A stretch of 64,000 nucleotides of DNA from Papio anubis (GCF_008728515.1 NC_044977.1:167323139-167387138); one strand, 5' to 3'; positions 34,570-46,500 are shown, counted from the first letter of the stretch. The notes: generated from the sequence alone by a model not told the origin. Translations and numbers: made by a program.

Positions 34570-34740
34570 CTATGTTTTCTTTTTCAAATCTTACAACATC
34601 TCTATAAGGCATGTACTAATATTATTTCTATTTTACACATGAGGAAACTAAAGCAGAAAGGCTAAGTAACAATTAGTATTAGAATCTAAACAATCTGAAC
34701 CACTATTCTGGACTTTGAACCACCACTCTCTACCACTCTG
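34570..34740 (-). mobile_element. MIR SINE
   Basis: Reverse-strand MIR: ttacaacatctctataaggc, ttctattttacacatgagga aactaaagcagaaaggctaa gtaaca, and the end region ttctggactttgaaccacca. Order is continuous over about 160 bp. Confidence 0.75.
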
Positions 34741-36784
34741 AGATATCAAGTGTATTTCAAGGACTTGCCGAAGCTTCATTTATACAAAACGGAGAGATTG
34801 ATATGTCAGACTAAATACCAGATGTTAAGGTAGCTTATTATGAGATACCTCAAACCTATTTTTGTGGCCTAGGAATATAAATATCTGCACTTGTTGGAGG
34901 AAAAACATGCTTATAGGCAAATAAGAGAAATATGTATGAGTTTTAAATTTAAATGCATAAGTTTTTATTTGGGTTTTTTTTTTAGGATGACTTTAATAGT
35001 CATTCTTTTTTTACCTCTATTCTGAAGAGAGAATACATAGAATCAGCAGACCTAAATGAAAATAATAGAATTAAGTTTGGTTCTATCAATCTTGAGAAAG
35101 TGAATTAACCCTGTAATGAAATTCTCTCGTAAAGTTCAAGTCTCCAGTTTCCTGTAGGGAATGACTCCCACTGCATCACACTGCTGACCATCCCAGTGCA
35201 GAGTCCCAGCTTAACCTAGCCAGAGGAAAGTAAAACGATGTATTAGACTGAGTGGGTTACTTAAAGGACACTGATGGTCAATTTTAGAATCAATGGGACC
35301 AACAGGAAGGGAGACAAAGAAGGGTGAATGGACAAAGTACATGCAATTTGATTTAGGTTGGGAGTGAAAACACTATCATTATTCCAAATGGATTATAAAG
35401 AATAGCTGAAAAACATTCCAAGCAAAGTTGAAGATAGAAGTATACATTAAAAACAAGCGTCTTTGGATTAATAAACTCAACGAAATGTCAAATATATGTA
35501 TGTTAATTATCTAAGAATCACTCTGATCATGGCCTACTGCTAATTTATTTGTCAAATGACAGAAGTCAGCAGCCTCCAGAAGGAAGCCATCACATGTATA
35601 ACAGACAGGGAGACTTGGCAGGCAGGCAAGAAGCCTTTGACTGAGTTAATACTAAACTGTTTTCGGAAATGTAAAATCTAAGACTCTCCTGAGTAAGTCC
35701 CAAACTCAAGACTTGGCACATTTAGACCCCAAGGACAAAAGTATACAGATTTTTTTTACATATGCATGAATATGATTCTCTATAAACTGACCTAATTTAA
35801 TGCAAGTTTATATGCACATAATTTTGCTTTCCTCACACATACCTTTCATTTAATAGTAGGAATGTTCTCTCTGCTTCAAGCTTGTGATCTATACCACACA
35901 GAATTTTACAAATATATTTATTTTCCTTCTATATAACACTCATTATTTTGGCTCTGAAGACCCTTACCTAAATTAAACACCCTGCAAAGGATGACTTAAT
36001 TTTCCAAGCTACTTGGGAAAGAAAATGAGGATTTGCAAGTTTCAGAGGATGAGATTTAGACAGGCGAGTGTGTCAGTTATAGTAATATGAATCCAGGGGA
36101 ATGATTTCCCTTTTCCAGGCCCTTAGAAAAACCCAGATATATCCATGTTCAGCCCTAGTACATGTGACATGGAAGTTGCATAATTGCCTGTTTCACAGGA
36201 GATGAGAAAGACTGAGTTAATAAAAGCTCTAATCTGAATATCTTTAGTTAAGATAATGCTACAGAAATTGTTCTTATAACTTGTCCAATCGAGAAGAACT
36301 GTTTAGATTGAGACTTCAGGAGCATGTGTTGTTCTGGTGCTGTTTCTGCAGATAATTGATCTGTGTAACCCAGTAAGTGACATATGCTCTCCAGAAAACT
36401 CTCTTATCTGTAAAATGTGTGAGAATGACTAGAGTCATTAAATTACTTAGAAAACTAAGATCTGAATTTTAATAACTCAATGTCTTAAAAGGAACAGGAT
36501 TTTAGAAAAGGAGCTCCTAATCCCCAAAGGAAAAATTAAGATACTGAATGTCTGCTAATTTCTACATACACTCTTTTCCAAAGTACTATAGTTGTCTTCC
36601 ATGTAATTATTTCTTTAATTCAGTTTCTTTGTTTTATTCTTACGGAAGGCGTATTTACCCTCCATCCTTCAAATTACAATTCTTTTTTCTTACTGGTACC
36701 CTTCATTTCACTTTTACTCAATAACTTTTGTCAGGAATTATCTCAAATTTTAATGAGTGTTTTGAAGAAGTGTTTGGAAATTCC
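34741..36784. other. Unclassified sequence
   Basis: Two kilobases of AT-rich sequence with no gene, no exon-like frame and no repeat that I can name. Confidence 0.45.
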
Positions 36785-37015
36785 TTAGGACTACTGCTGT
36801 CAAATAGAACTTCTGAGATGATGGAAATGTTCTTTTTCTGTGTTGTCCAATACAATATCCACTAGCCACATGTAGCTATTGAGCACTTGAAATTTGGCTA
36901 GTGCAAATAAGAAACTGAATTTCATTTTAGTTTATTTTAATTTAAATAGATACATACGCCTAGTGGCTAGTGTTTTGTACACTGTAATGTAGAAGATCAG
37001 AAAACCTGCTGCAGA
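36785..37015 (+). mobile_element. hAT-type MITE related to the MER3-like copies
   Basis: Begins gctgtcaaatagaacttctg agatgatggaaatg and contains gttgtccaatacaatatcca ctagccacatgtagctattg agcacttgaaatttggctag, ending at a decayed inverted counterpart (gcctagtggctagtgttttg). The inverted repeat pairs tagccacatg with the catacgcctagtggcta region. Related to, but a different subfamily from, the 38089-38392 element. Confidence 0.65.
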
Positions 37016-37675
37016 AATTAAGTTAAATGTGAGTTACTGTTTAATCTTACATTTAGATGGAAAGAGCCTGTCCAAAATGTTGGCAGAGATGTTAGGACTG
37101 GAGATGTGGTCAGATGAGGATGGTTCATGGAAACTGGAAGTATAATTTTTTTCACATGGCCCAATCAGGGTGTTTGGCGGAAACTGACTGTGTCAGTATT
37201 AAGGAGAAATTTACATGAAAGCTACAGAGAATCTTGCAGAATCAAAGGAAAAGCTGAGTAACAAGACCTCAGAAAGACAGCATCCTGTGATGGTTCAAAT
37301 AAATGGGCCGTGAGAGGAAACAGACAGTCTCTTCTGGAATGGCCCATCGGGATGAGTTCCCTCCAACCATGCTTTCCTGGGACCTCTCTGTCTCAAACTC
37401 AAATTCTAGATATAGGTGGTCAAGACTGGATCATGTAGCACTCCTTGTTTAGGGGAAGTCAGATAAAATACCTAGATTACCATTAAAGAAAGAAAGATAA
37501 ATTCAGGTTTCTTCTGTTACCAGAAGAAGAGGGCAGGGCAACCAATGATAGATGTCAGTTTTTGTGAACTGACAAGTTTAATAAATGCCATGTTCTATAT
37601 TTATAGATTTGTCCCACCACAAAGACATCTCCATTCTCTTGGCCTTCATACTTAGTATGCTTTAATCTATATAGA
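37016..37675. other. Unclassified sequence
   Basis: No gene or repeat recognised between the hAT MITE and the simple-repeat block. Confidence 0.4.
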
Positions 37676-37800
37676 ATACACACACACACACACACATATA
37701 CAAATGTGTGTCTGTGCATGTACTATATATCTGTATATATATCTCTGTGTGTATGTGTGTGTATATATGTATACATATATATGTATGAGAGAGAGAGAGC
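37676..37800. repeat. Compound simple repeat (CA)n / (TATG)n / (GA)n
   Basis: Runs of CA (about 37677-37696), then TG/TA-rich alternating sequence, ending with a GA run (gagagagagagag) near 37786-37799. A likely length-polymorphic microsatellite. Confidence 0.9.
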
Positions 37801-38019
37801 ATTTATCATGTTAGGTGCTTTGATATATGCAATTTCACTTAAGTCTTAATGGAAACTTTTTGAGAAAGGGATTAAATCATTTTCCATGTGAAAACTGCAT
37901 CTTGGCATGTTTACACAACATATTTGGTTTTATATTAGAAGATAGATGCATCTGGTCCCTGCTTGAAGTTACTGCATATGAGTCAATTTTATGCAAAAGC
38001 AGCACCACAGAATTAAATC

Positions 38020-38475
38020 TTCTTAGGCATGAAGGAGATAGTCTATTCAACTCCATTATTTTACAGGTGTGGAACTGAGAGTCTAAAATGGCATTGTCCA
38101 TTGCAGTGGTCATGAGCTACATGTGGCTACTGAGCACCTGAAATGTGGTTAGTCCAAATAAAGATGTGCTGTAAGTGTAAAATACTCACTGGGTTTTGAA
38201 AATTTAATATGAAAAATGTAAAATATCTCATAAATAATTTTTAAATTGATTGTAAGTCAACATGATAATATTTTGTATATTTTGGGTTAACTAAATTATA
38301 TTTTTAAATTAACTTTACCCATTTTTTAATGGAGCCACTAAAAATCCAAAAAGACATTTGTGACTTGAATTACATTTGATTGGACAGTGATGATCTAAAA
38401 GTTAAATGACTTGATCAAATGCTTACAGCTAGACAGTGACAAGGTAGGAATCAACTCATCTCTTGTGATCTTCTC
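38020..38475 (-). mobile_element. MIR SINE split by a hAT MITE
   Basis: Left piece (38020-38088) reads ccattattttacaggtgtgg aactgagag. Right piece (38401-38475) resumes in order with gttaaatgacttgatcaaat gcttacagctagacagtgac. Together they form one reverse-strand MIR whose middle is interrupted by the element at 38089-38392. Confidence 0.75.
38089..38392 (-). mobile_element. hAT-type MITE (MER3-like), complete
   Basis: 304 bp with terminal inverted similarity (gcattgtccat at the left; attggacagtga at the right) and an 8-bp target duplication, gtctaaaa (38081-38088) and atctaaaa (38393-38400), one mismatch. Eight-bp duplications are the hAT hallmark. Internal words: gctacatgtggctactgagc acctgaaatgtggttagtcc, gctgtaagtgtaaaatactc, atttgattggacagtg. 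Strand is set relative to the 13255-13475 copy. Confidence 0.85.
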
Positions 38476-38601
38476 TATTCTAAGACCAATGTTGCAGGCT
38501 TGCCTTAGCTAGCTTGATCATTCCTTTATTTGTTTCTCAATCTTTTTAGAATATGTTGCTGCTCTACATGACATCTTTCCATCTCTTTTAAAAATATTAC
38601 C

Positions 38602-38862
38602 TCTTGGGAGCCTGAGGTGGGCAGATCATGAGGTCAGGAGTTTGAGACCAACCTGGCCAACATGGTGAAACCCTGTCTCTACTAAAAATACAAAAAATTA
38701 GCCAGGCATGGTGGCAGGCGCTTGTAGTCTCAGCTACTTGGGAGGCTGAGGCAGGAGAATCGCTTGAATCCAGGAAGCGGAGGTTGTAGTGAGTCGAGAT
38801 ATGCCACTGCACTCCAGCCTGGGCAACAGAGCGAGACTCCGTCTCAAAAAAAAGAAAAAATG
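38602..38862 (+). mobile_element. AluS-like SINE, 5'-truncated
   Basis: Lacks about the first 35-40 bp of Alu and starts at gggagcctgaggtgggcaga. The rest is typical: accaacctggccaacatggt, tactaaaaatacaaaaaatt agcc, gagaatcgcttgaatccagg, ccactgcactccagcctggg and a short A tail. AluS-type bases at gagtttgagaccaacctggc. No clear target duplication. Confidence 0.9.
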
Positions 38863-40389
38863 CACTTCACGATTATATAAATTTGCTTAGCTTTCAATTA
38901 TCATAATTTTAAAAAACATAGTCCAATAAAAAGCAGTAGGCAAAAATAATGTCAATTCATTTCTTTTTCATATCCAAACACATAAGCATAGAGGGACATG
39001 AAAACTTGAAGTATCTGTACACTGGATTTAAATATGGCCTTCCAGAATGTTAGTTGTTGCACCATTTCACTCCTTATTTAGAACACTGTTTGAGTGTAGC
39101 TGGTTCACACCACCTAGTCAGGTTTACATCTATTCATAGTAAATTTAAAACAAACTTTCTTCCTTTTTCCCTCTCTATTCCTCTGCATTAGCATTTGAGC
39201 ATATTAAAAGGTAGTTTTCTTTTCTTGCACATGGCAGTAGATGGATTCCTACCTGAGTCTGACACCAGTCTTCCAGGAGGCCTCTCACAGAGCAGTCAGC
39301 AGTTAAGCCAATCTAAGGGCTGGTCTTCCACCTTCTGTGAGAAGTGGGCAGCAGCATGGAGGAGATGAAGGAAAATTCAATGATTCCTCCAACCTGGAAA
39401 TGGAGGAACTCTTCATTTAAAGTGGTAATAAAGAAACAGAAGATCAGATACCTCCAGTTTTAAATTCACTGACAAACACACAGAAATAGTGAGAATATTG
39501 GGTCTGTCTTTTGGGCATGTTTTACTTGGTGTTCTGCAGTCCAGTTCTACTGGCGATGTAGTGAGGAAGGTAACATAAACATTTTCAGTTATTTAAGCAC
39601 GAATGTGAAGCTTATATATGTACTATAACCAAACAAATTTACTTCACAGAGAATAATAATTTTTAAACTGTGACATACAAGTTTTAGTAAATACTTAACT
39701 TTATATACTTATGATGCCAAGAAGACACGAAACTCTTCTGAAATTCATTGCTGCAAAGAAACGAATCTTCAGACATGAATGCCTAGCATTGCTATCTACC
39801 TAGAATCACCAGAGTAATTCAGTGATATCTTCAGGCCACAGCAGAATGATAAGATGAGGTTTGAGAGCAGGTTTATCATTATCATCATCAACTTCCACCT
39901 GAATCCAGTCAGCCAGGGTTTGTACAGGAAGATTCTCATTCTACATATTTCTTAAATGAGGAAAAAGAATCCCAATCAGTTCAATTATTCTCACTATAAT
40001 AAATAAATACCTAAGGAGCATACCAGATCTTGAATGGAAATAAAGCTTTTCTTAAAACAGAGTTGTCTTCGATTTTCTCTTTCTGCTTATAAAGCCAATG
40101 CACACATTCTTGGAATTGGTACGAGAAGCAACTGAAATAATATATAGAATTTTGAAAAAGATTACTTGAGATGATATGATAGTAGATACTAGATTATTTT
40201 TTTTCATTTTTTCCAACTCCTCAATACAAACTACCTTTTAAAATTCTCTCTATTTGCCCATTACTGATGCCAAGAGCAACTGGAGGTCCCTGGGAAAGAA
40301 GACTGATAGAAATTTATCAAATATTAAAATATATTTTATCACTTGAAAGCATTTTTCAGAAAACTTTTCGCAATATATTTCTGAAGTTT
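38863..40389. other. Unclassified sequence
   Basis: No gene or confidently named repeat. A short trinucleotide-like stretch (atcattatcatcatca) lies near 39874. Confidence 0.45.
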
Positions 40390-40870
40390 TGACTCAATAA
40401 TGTTTATTAAGAATTATTATGGGCCTGGCACGGTGGCTCACGCCTGTAATCCCAGCACTTTGGGAGGCCGAGATGGGCGGATCACGAGGTCAGGAGATCA
40501 AGACCATCCTGGCTAACACGATGAAACCCTGTCTCTATTAAAAATACAAAAGGTGTATTTTTAGTACACGAGGTGGCGGGCACCTGTAGTCCCAGCTACT
40601 CAGGAGGCTGAGGCAGGAGAATGGCGTGAATCCAGGAGGCGGAGTTTGCAGTGAGCCGAGATCGCGCCACTGCACTCCAGCCTGGGTGATAGAGCAAGAC
40701 TCCGTCTCAAAAAAAAAAACAAAAACAAACAAACAAAAAAAGAATTATTATGTGCCAGGTACTACTTGTATTACTCTCATATGAGGATTCTAACAACTCT
40801 GTGTTAACGGATTATTTTTTATTGTGAAACAACTTAACACTAAACCAAGTTAATACTAGATCTGTGATTT
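40390..40870 (-). mobile_element. MIR SINE split by AluY
   Basis: The left side (aataatgtttattaagaatt) and the right side (tattatgtgccaggtactac ttgtattactctcatatgag) are continuous in reverse-strand MIR order when the Alu and one copy of its target duplication are removed. The distal half beyond about 40820 is weak. Confidence 0.6.
40422..40739 (+). mobile_element. AluY SINE with an internal rearrangement
   Basis: Full-length Alu with AluY bases (gagaatggcgtgaatcc) and a perfect 13-bp target duplication aagaattattatg at 40409-40421 and 40740-40752. The tail is (A)n then (CAAA)n. In the linker between monomers, 40551-40570 departs from any Alu: the normal attagccgggcg-type segment is replaced by ggtgtatttttagtacacga, which contains an inverted copy of the adjacent taaaaatac. 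Confidence 0.95.
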
Positions 40871-41860
40871 TAAAATTTTTTATCTGATTTAAAGGTCTAT
40901 TCAATTTCTTTCATCTAAAACTGAAAATGTTACTTAAACTCCATTTAAACATAGTTGTATGTTATATATATATAATATAGCAATGCGTTTAACTCCTTAA
41001 GTATTTTAATTTATTAATTTTAGAGAATCCTAATTTTTGTCTCTAAAAAATGCGAAGTAAATAATATTATTCATGCTGCCTATCTGTTTTCAACATTTTC
41101 CTTGTTCTAGATTCCTTATTTCTGACATCAACAAAATTTGAAAGGAGAGGGTGAGAGAGAGAAAATATCTCAAAATTTTTATTTCCATTTGGTTTTCACT
41201 TTCTCAAGCAAGAAACCTGTGGTTATAGTATACAACACTGTGAGCATAGATTGTTTCAAAATTAACCTGTCTCTGAAAAGTAAAGTTATGGAGTCAAGAT
41301 GTCACAGACTCAGCAACAAATCAACAAGAAGCAATGAGAAGCATCTGAAACGGACAACAGTGCCCTCATCCACTTCTGCTATAAAGGAAGAATAACCTCA
41401 AAGATTAGGTTGTCCTGGGATGTATTGGGGCCTTTCAGCAAAAGGCATGGGCTAAATAACCTTAACTAAGACAACAACCCTGACCAAGAAAACATACTTA
41501 AGAGCGAATGTGATGTTTCTTTTAGAAATTTAGAAAAACAAATTTTAACATGGAAATTAAAACTGAGATTGACAATTTAAGACCTGAGATTAAACTGATA
41601 AATGGAACCACAGGTTTGAAAAAAGAATTTACTTGCAACTAGAGTAGGATTTACTGAACTAATGGACAGAAGTACCAATGTATTATTAATTATGTCTTGG
41701 AATTTCTTATTTTTTTGTTGCTTATTTTGTTCTTTGTTCTGTTTGGACCTTGCAACATAGATTTTTAAGGTAAATTTTACAAATTATTTTTATCACTTGA
41801 AATATAAGTATTTGTATTTAAAAGACTAATGAGTAATTTCAAAGTATCTATCTTTGTTTT
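40871..41860. other. Unclassified sequence
   Basis: AT-rich. A plus-strand frame of 85 codons at 41138-41395 is serine/lysine-rich and of no recognisable family; it is not supported as a gene. Confidence 0.45.
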
Positions 41861-41874
41861 CCTTAATTTCTTTT

Positions 41875-42169
41875 TTTTTTCTTTTTTTTTTTGAGATGGA
41901 ATCTCGCTCTGCCCTCAGGCTGGAGTGCAGTGGTGGATCTCCGCTCACTGCAACCTCCGCCTCCCGGGTTCAAGCGATTCTCCTGCCTCAGCCTCCCGAG
42001 TAGCTGGGACTACAGGTGTGCACCACCAAGCCCAGTTAATTTTTGTATTTTTAGTAGGGATGGGTTTTCACCATGTTGGCCAGGACAGTCTCAATCTCTT
42101 GACCTCATGATCCACCTGCCTCGGCCTCCCAAAGCCCTGGGATTACAGGCATAAGCCACTGCGCCTGCC
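41875..42169 (-). mobile_element. AluS-like SINE
   Basis: Reverse-orientation Alu: T-rich tail, gagatggaatctcgctctgc, ctcactgcaacctccgcctc, caccatgttggccaggacag, ending ccactgcgcctgcc. The target duplication ccttaatttctttt at 41861-41874 and 42170-42183 is perfect over 14 bp. Confidence 0.95.
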
Positions 42170-42425
42170 CCTTAATTTCTTTTATTTAAATTTTCAATGC
42201 ATAAACTCCTCCATGATGTAGCAAATAGTAGCATCAACTAGTTGTTGATGATAATAGGTAATAAAATAATTAGGAAGAGCTTCTCAGTTTGCTTAAAACA
42301 TCAATGATAGTGATACATTGAGAAAATCAGTTAGTCATGATGTTCACCTCTGACATAAAACTCTTAAGTTGAGGGGAATAGCAAGAGTGAGAGAAAGAAT
42401 AAGAGTGAAAGGAAAATTAATCAGC

Positions 42426-42520
42426 TCAATGCTTGAGGAGGCATAGGTAAAACAGAAATTAGGTGTAGTAGGAAGACTTGTTAGCATATATAGGTGATCT
42501 GAGCCTGCTGTACATTTAAA
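42426..42520. repeat. 95-bp dispersed repeat, copy 1
   Basis: Matches 43669-43763 in direct orientation without gaps, with 11 differences in 95 positions (about 88% identity by my count). Shared words include ggaagacttgt, agcatatatagg and atctgagcctgc. Flanks outside the segment do not align by eye. Family unknown: it may be a fragment of a mid-copy repeat or a local duplication. Confidence 0.8.
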
Positions 42521-43273
42521 CAGCAAGAAATATATACTTTCAATCCCAAGTGCTTTTCTCTCTGCTTTCCTGGGTAACAGTCCATTCAAAACAATGAATC
42601 AATCAGAGGAAGTGCCTATCGGAGGAAAAGATGAACACATGGCATTTATTCACTGCAGGGCATTTTGAGACTCCAATTGTTCCTACTAGGAGATGCATAA
42701 GCATCATTATATGAGTCATTTAAAATGTTCCTAACAGAAAGCTCAAGGTAGAGTTCTAGAAAGATTCATTCTTCTCTGACAAGGGATGGCTGAAGGCATG
42801 GCACGAGAATTTCAATAAATAGTTTACATTAATTCATAAGCATTACTGATTTGGCACAATCAAATTGAAGTCAGTTGGAGGATATAATGCGCATTGCCAA
42901 GATGACATCTTTTCTGTCGTTTCATTATTTAATTTTTCTCTCATTTTGATTTTTTAAATGATACTATTTTGAAACCTTGCCTCAGAGAATTACCTCTCAA
43001 ATCATTTAAGCCACTTTCTAAAATACATTTTTGTCTTCATCTGTATTACTGCACCTCAAAATCCATCAGTAAATCTTGCAGGTCAGAAATCACAATTCTT
43101 GACACAGTTACTTTTCATCTTTCTTTTTTCACAGTCATCTTATCAGCAACTGCATCACACGGTTTTTCAGTTGGCAGTCTTAATTTGAATGTATATCCAT
43201 CCATAAAGTAAGGCCACTTACCTGTCCTTTCCGGACTACAAAGGACATTGTTCAAGTATATCTCTTTCATCTT

Positions 43274-43347
43274 GATAAGACAGACAACTCAATAAGACAA
43301 TCGTCAATAAGACAGACCTCAATAGGACAGACAACTCAATAAGACAA
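43274..43347. repeat. 27-bp direct repeat, 47-bp period
   Basis: Two near-identical 27-bp copies containing gacagacaactcaataagac at 43274-43300 and 43321-43347, with a related aataagacagacctc between them. A small decayed tandem array. Confidence 0.85.
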
Positions 43348-43668
43348 ATCATCATTTCACATGATAAAAAATGAAAGTCGAATGTAAACTTTGGCACTCA
43401 GCTTGATGGAACATTTCCAAATTCTATGCTTGCCAAACTTTGTTCCAGATGTGATGTCATGCAGCCTAAGGAGAGCTTGATTTTATTTTTCTTTCTCTTG
43501 CGCTTCTTAGAAGAATACAATTGAGCACACATTTTTTATTGAAGCCAAAGCAGAAAGGAGGACGGGCTTAAGGCAGCCTGGGAAGCCCAAAACAGAAGAA
43601 TTGCTCTCTAAAAATTTGAAATGTCAAAGCATGAAAACCATAGGCCCTTCAACACATCCACAGACACT

Positions 43669-43763
43669 TCAGTGCTTGAGGACACATAGGTAAAATATAA
43701 ATCAGGTGTAGGAGGAAGACTTGTCAGCATATATAGGCAATCTGAGCCTGCAGTACATTTAAA
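43669..43763. repeat. 95-bp dispersed repeat, copy 2
   Basis: Partner of 42426-42520, 1,243 bp downstream of it, in the same orientation. On the minus strand both copies stay open and read alike (a shared LYMLTSLP motif), which follows from sequence similarity and does not by itself show coding function. Confidence 0.8.
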
Positions 43764-45859
43764 ATATTCTGTTGTTAATTTGTTTCTAAAAGATAGAAGT
43801 ATTTGCAACAGGTTAAAAAATACAAGAGCAGAGATTTTATACTAATTCAGATTTCACAAACTTTTTCTCAATAGCATGAACAACTATTCCAGACTCTGAA
43901 CATGACAGCCTCAATCCCTTCTAACTAGACAGCCATGCAAGTACATTTTCACAGTATCAGATACACCCACCGTGCTGGGAGTGGAAAAGTCACAAAATAT
44001 TTAGCTTTGTGAGAAATTTGCAGTTTTAAGAATGTGGTTAAGAATTTCTAAGACAAAAACACATTGACTGAAATCTACAATTTCATCATCTTTGTTCCCT
44101 CAAACATCTAGAGCACATTACAGTTTACTTCCCAGAACTACTCATTCTTTATGTTCAGTGTCTTTCTTTTTGAGATCACAGTATAATTATGCATTGAGCA
44201 TTTCCTGACTCTCCTGTTCATGACCTATAGACCATATAATCTATTGATAAATTCCAGTAAAACCCGTCTCCAAACTTTTACCAGGTAAATGGATTTTGGA
44301 AATTTCAAGCTATAGTTTCAAGCTTTCATCTTATCCCTAAAATAAAACAAAACTTGTACTCTTTTCATCCTGCCTGTCAGATTAAATTTCAGAATTTTTT
44401 ACTGTAAATACCTTGAGTTCTTGTATATTTCTGCCAGGTTCTTTACCAACAGAAAAGGACAACGAATATATCAATGATCTAGTAAGATTCAGAGAGTATA
44501 TCGTTTAGTACTAAAGGTGTATTCAATAGGCCTAGGATGATAGATGCCATCTAGTCTCTGGTGTGTTCCTTCCGAATGTATCATTGTGTCTAATCACAGC
44601 CCAGATGAGCTCAAAATGATTCTGTTTTCTCTATTTGCTGGAAATAATGTATGGCGTTATCCACTTTGAGATTCAGAGGGAGATTGTTGTCTGTGCACAA
44701 ATGAGGAGTAGCCAGGAGTGACACTCAATACATAAGATTATTCCTATCGATCCATCTCAGAAGGGGAAAGCTTGTGTTCTTGGGTGTCAGAAAGAACACT
44801 GGCTCCATTTAATCACAGAAGAGAAATGTGCTTACACACCACACCTGTCCTTAGAACAAATCCATGGCCTTGGAAAATTCAAACACACCGAATTAATCAC
44901 CATGCTTATAGTGTTAATGAGGGAAGTTGAGTGGGGGAGAGGAAAAGAACTAATAACAATTGTCAAGAGACATTAAACTTTAACACACTGTTTTGAGGTC
45001 CAGAATTCATGTGTGGAGAAATAACTTTTACATGTTGGATTAATGCTTTTATTTCTAGGTGTCTAAATTGTCAGACCCAAAATATGGTAGTTGAAAGGAA
45101 GCAGAGATATTTTTTCTTCTCTTATGGAGGTAGCTTCAGACAGATAAAATTGTAGCAGGCTATTGGTTCAATCTCCTTCAATTATCTCCAAGCCCTATGG
45201 AATATGTTATTGAGAGGTGACAACATGCTAGCGGCCCTGTTGCTCTCAGCGCCTCCTCGGCCTCAGCCCCACTCTGGCCGTGCTTGAGGAGCCCTTCAGC
45301 CCACTGCTGCACTGTGGGAGCCCCTCTCCGGGCTGGCTGAGGCCACAGCCGGCTCCCTCTGCTTGCAGGGATGTGTGGAGGGAGAGGCGCGGGTGGGAAC
45401 CGAGGCTGTGCAAGGCACTCATGGGCCAGTGCAAGTTCCAAGTAAGCATGGGCTTGGTGGGCCCCGCACTTGGAGCGGCAGGCTGGTGCTGCTGGCCCCC
45501 GGCAGTGAGGGGCTTAGCTCCCGGGCCAGCATGCGGAGAGTGCGCAGGGTCCCCCAGCAGCGCCCGCCTGCCAGCGCTGCACTCGCATTCTCGCTGGGCC
45601 TCAGCTGCCTCCCCGTGGGGCAGGGCTCAGGACCTGCACCTCCCCGTGCCCAAGCCTCCACTGCCGCCCTGGGCTCCTGCATGGCCCTAGCCTCCCTGAT
45701 GAGCACCACCCCCTGCTCCTTGGCACCAGTCCCGTCAACCGCCCAAGGGCTGAGGAGTGTGGGCACACGGCGCAGGACTGGTAGGCAGCTCCGCCTGCGG
45801 CCCTGGTGCAGGATCCACTAGGTGAAGCCAGCTGGGCTCCTGGGTCTAGTGGGGACTTG

Positions 45860-46440
45860 GAGAACCTTTATGTCTAGCTAACGGATTGTAAATATACCAA
45901 TCAGCATCCTGTGTCTAGCTCAAGGTTTGTAAATACACCAATTGGTACTCTGTATCTAGCTAACCTAGCGGGGACTTGGAGAACTTTCCTGTCTAGCACT
46001 CTGTGTCTAGCTAGAGGATTGTAAATGCACCAATTCAGCAGGCGTCTAGCTCAGGGTTTGTAAATAGGCCAATCAGTACTCTGTGTCTAGCTCAAGGTTT
46101 GTAAATACACCAATCAGTACTCTGTGTCTAGCTCAAGGTTTGTAAATACATCAATCAGTACTCTGTGTCTAGCTCAAGGTTTATAAATACACCAATCAGT
46201 ACTCTGTATCTAGCTAATGTAGTGGGGACTTGGAGAACACTTCTGTCTAGCATTCTGTGTCTAGCTAAAGGATTGTAAAGGCACCAGTCAGCACTCTGTG
46301 TCTAGCTCAGGGATTGTAAATGAACCAATCAGCCCTCTTTCAAAATGGACCAATCAACTCTCTGTAAAACGGACCAATTGGCTCTCTGTAAAATAGACCA
46401 ATCAGCTCTCTGTAAAGTAGACCAATCAGCAGGATGTGGG
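45860..46440 (+). promoter_or_regulatory. LTR12 U3 enhancer: tandem CCAAT-box repeats
   Basis: An array of 41-bp units (each containing gtgtctagctcaaggtttgt plus a CCAAT box), exactly in phase at 46081, 46122, 46163 and 46204. It is followed by 24-bp units, each with gaccaat, at 46348, 46372 and 46396. I count about eleven intact CCAAT motifs, most on the plus strand, and two units where it is mutated (tcaat; ccagt). In ERV9 LTRs such repeats are known to bind NF-Y and act as enhancers; binding here is inferred. Confidence 0.85.
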
Positions 46441-46444
46441 TGGG

Positions 46445-46500
46445 GTCAGATAAGGGATTAAAAGCAGGCTGCCCCAGCCAGCAGCGGTAACCCCCTGAGT
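46445..46500 (+). promoter_or_regulatory. LTR12 core promoter
   Basis: A GATA motif (cagataagg) at 46447-46455 precedes a TATA-like ggattaaaagcagg near 46455-46468, as in active ERV9 LTRs. Transcription would start roughly 25-30 bp downstream, directed toward higher coordinates. Confidence 0.6.

Larger units (their letters stand above)
42184..45206. other. Unclassified sequence with internal duplication
   Basis: No gene. It contains the 95-bp segment present twice (42426-42520 and 43669-43763) and a small tandem array at 43274-43347, listed separately. Confidence 0.45.

Noticed and set aside
41891..42154. Frame encoding a sequence rich in LPSSWDYR-type motifs (also in the other Alus)
   Set aside because: These are the stereotyped translations of antisense Alu sequence.
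45280..45821. Long overlapping open frames (up to 152 codons) on the plus strand
   Set aside because: They lie in the GC-rich 5' part of the LTR12, overlap one another in different frames and on the other strand, and match LTR sequence, not a gene.
45880..46440. Regularly spaced repeats that superficially resemble a CRISPR array
   Set aside because: The units are contiguous 41-bp and 24-bp tandem repeats of the ERV9 U3 enhancer with no unique spacers, in a vertebrate genome.
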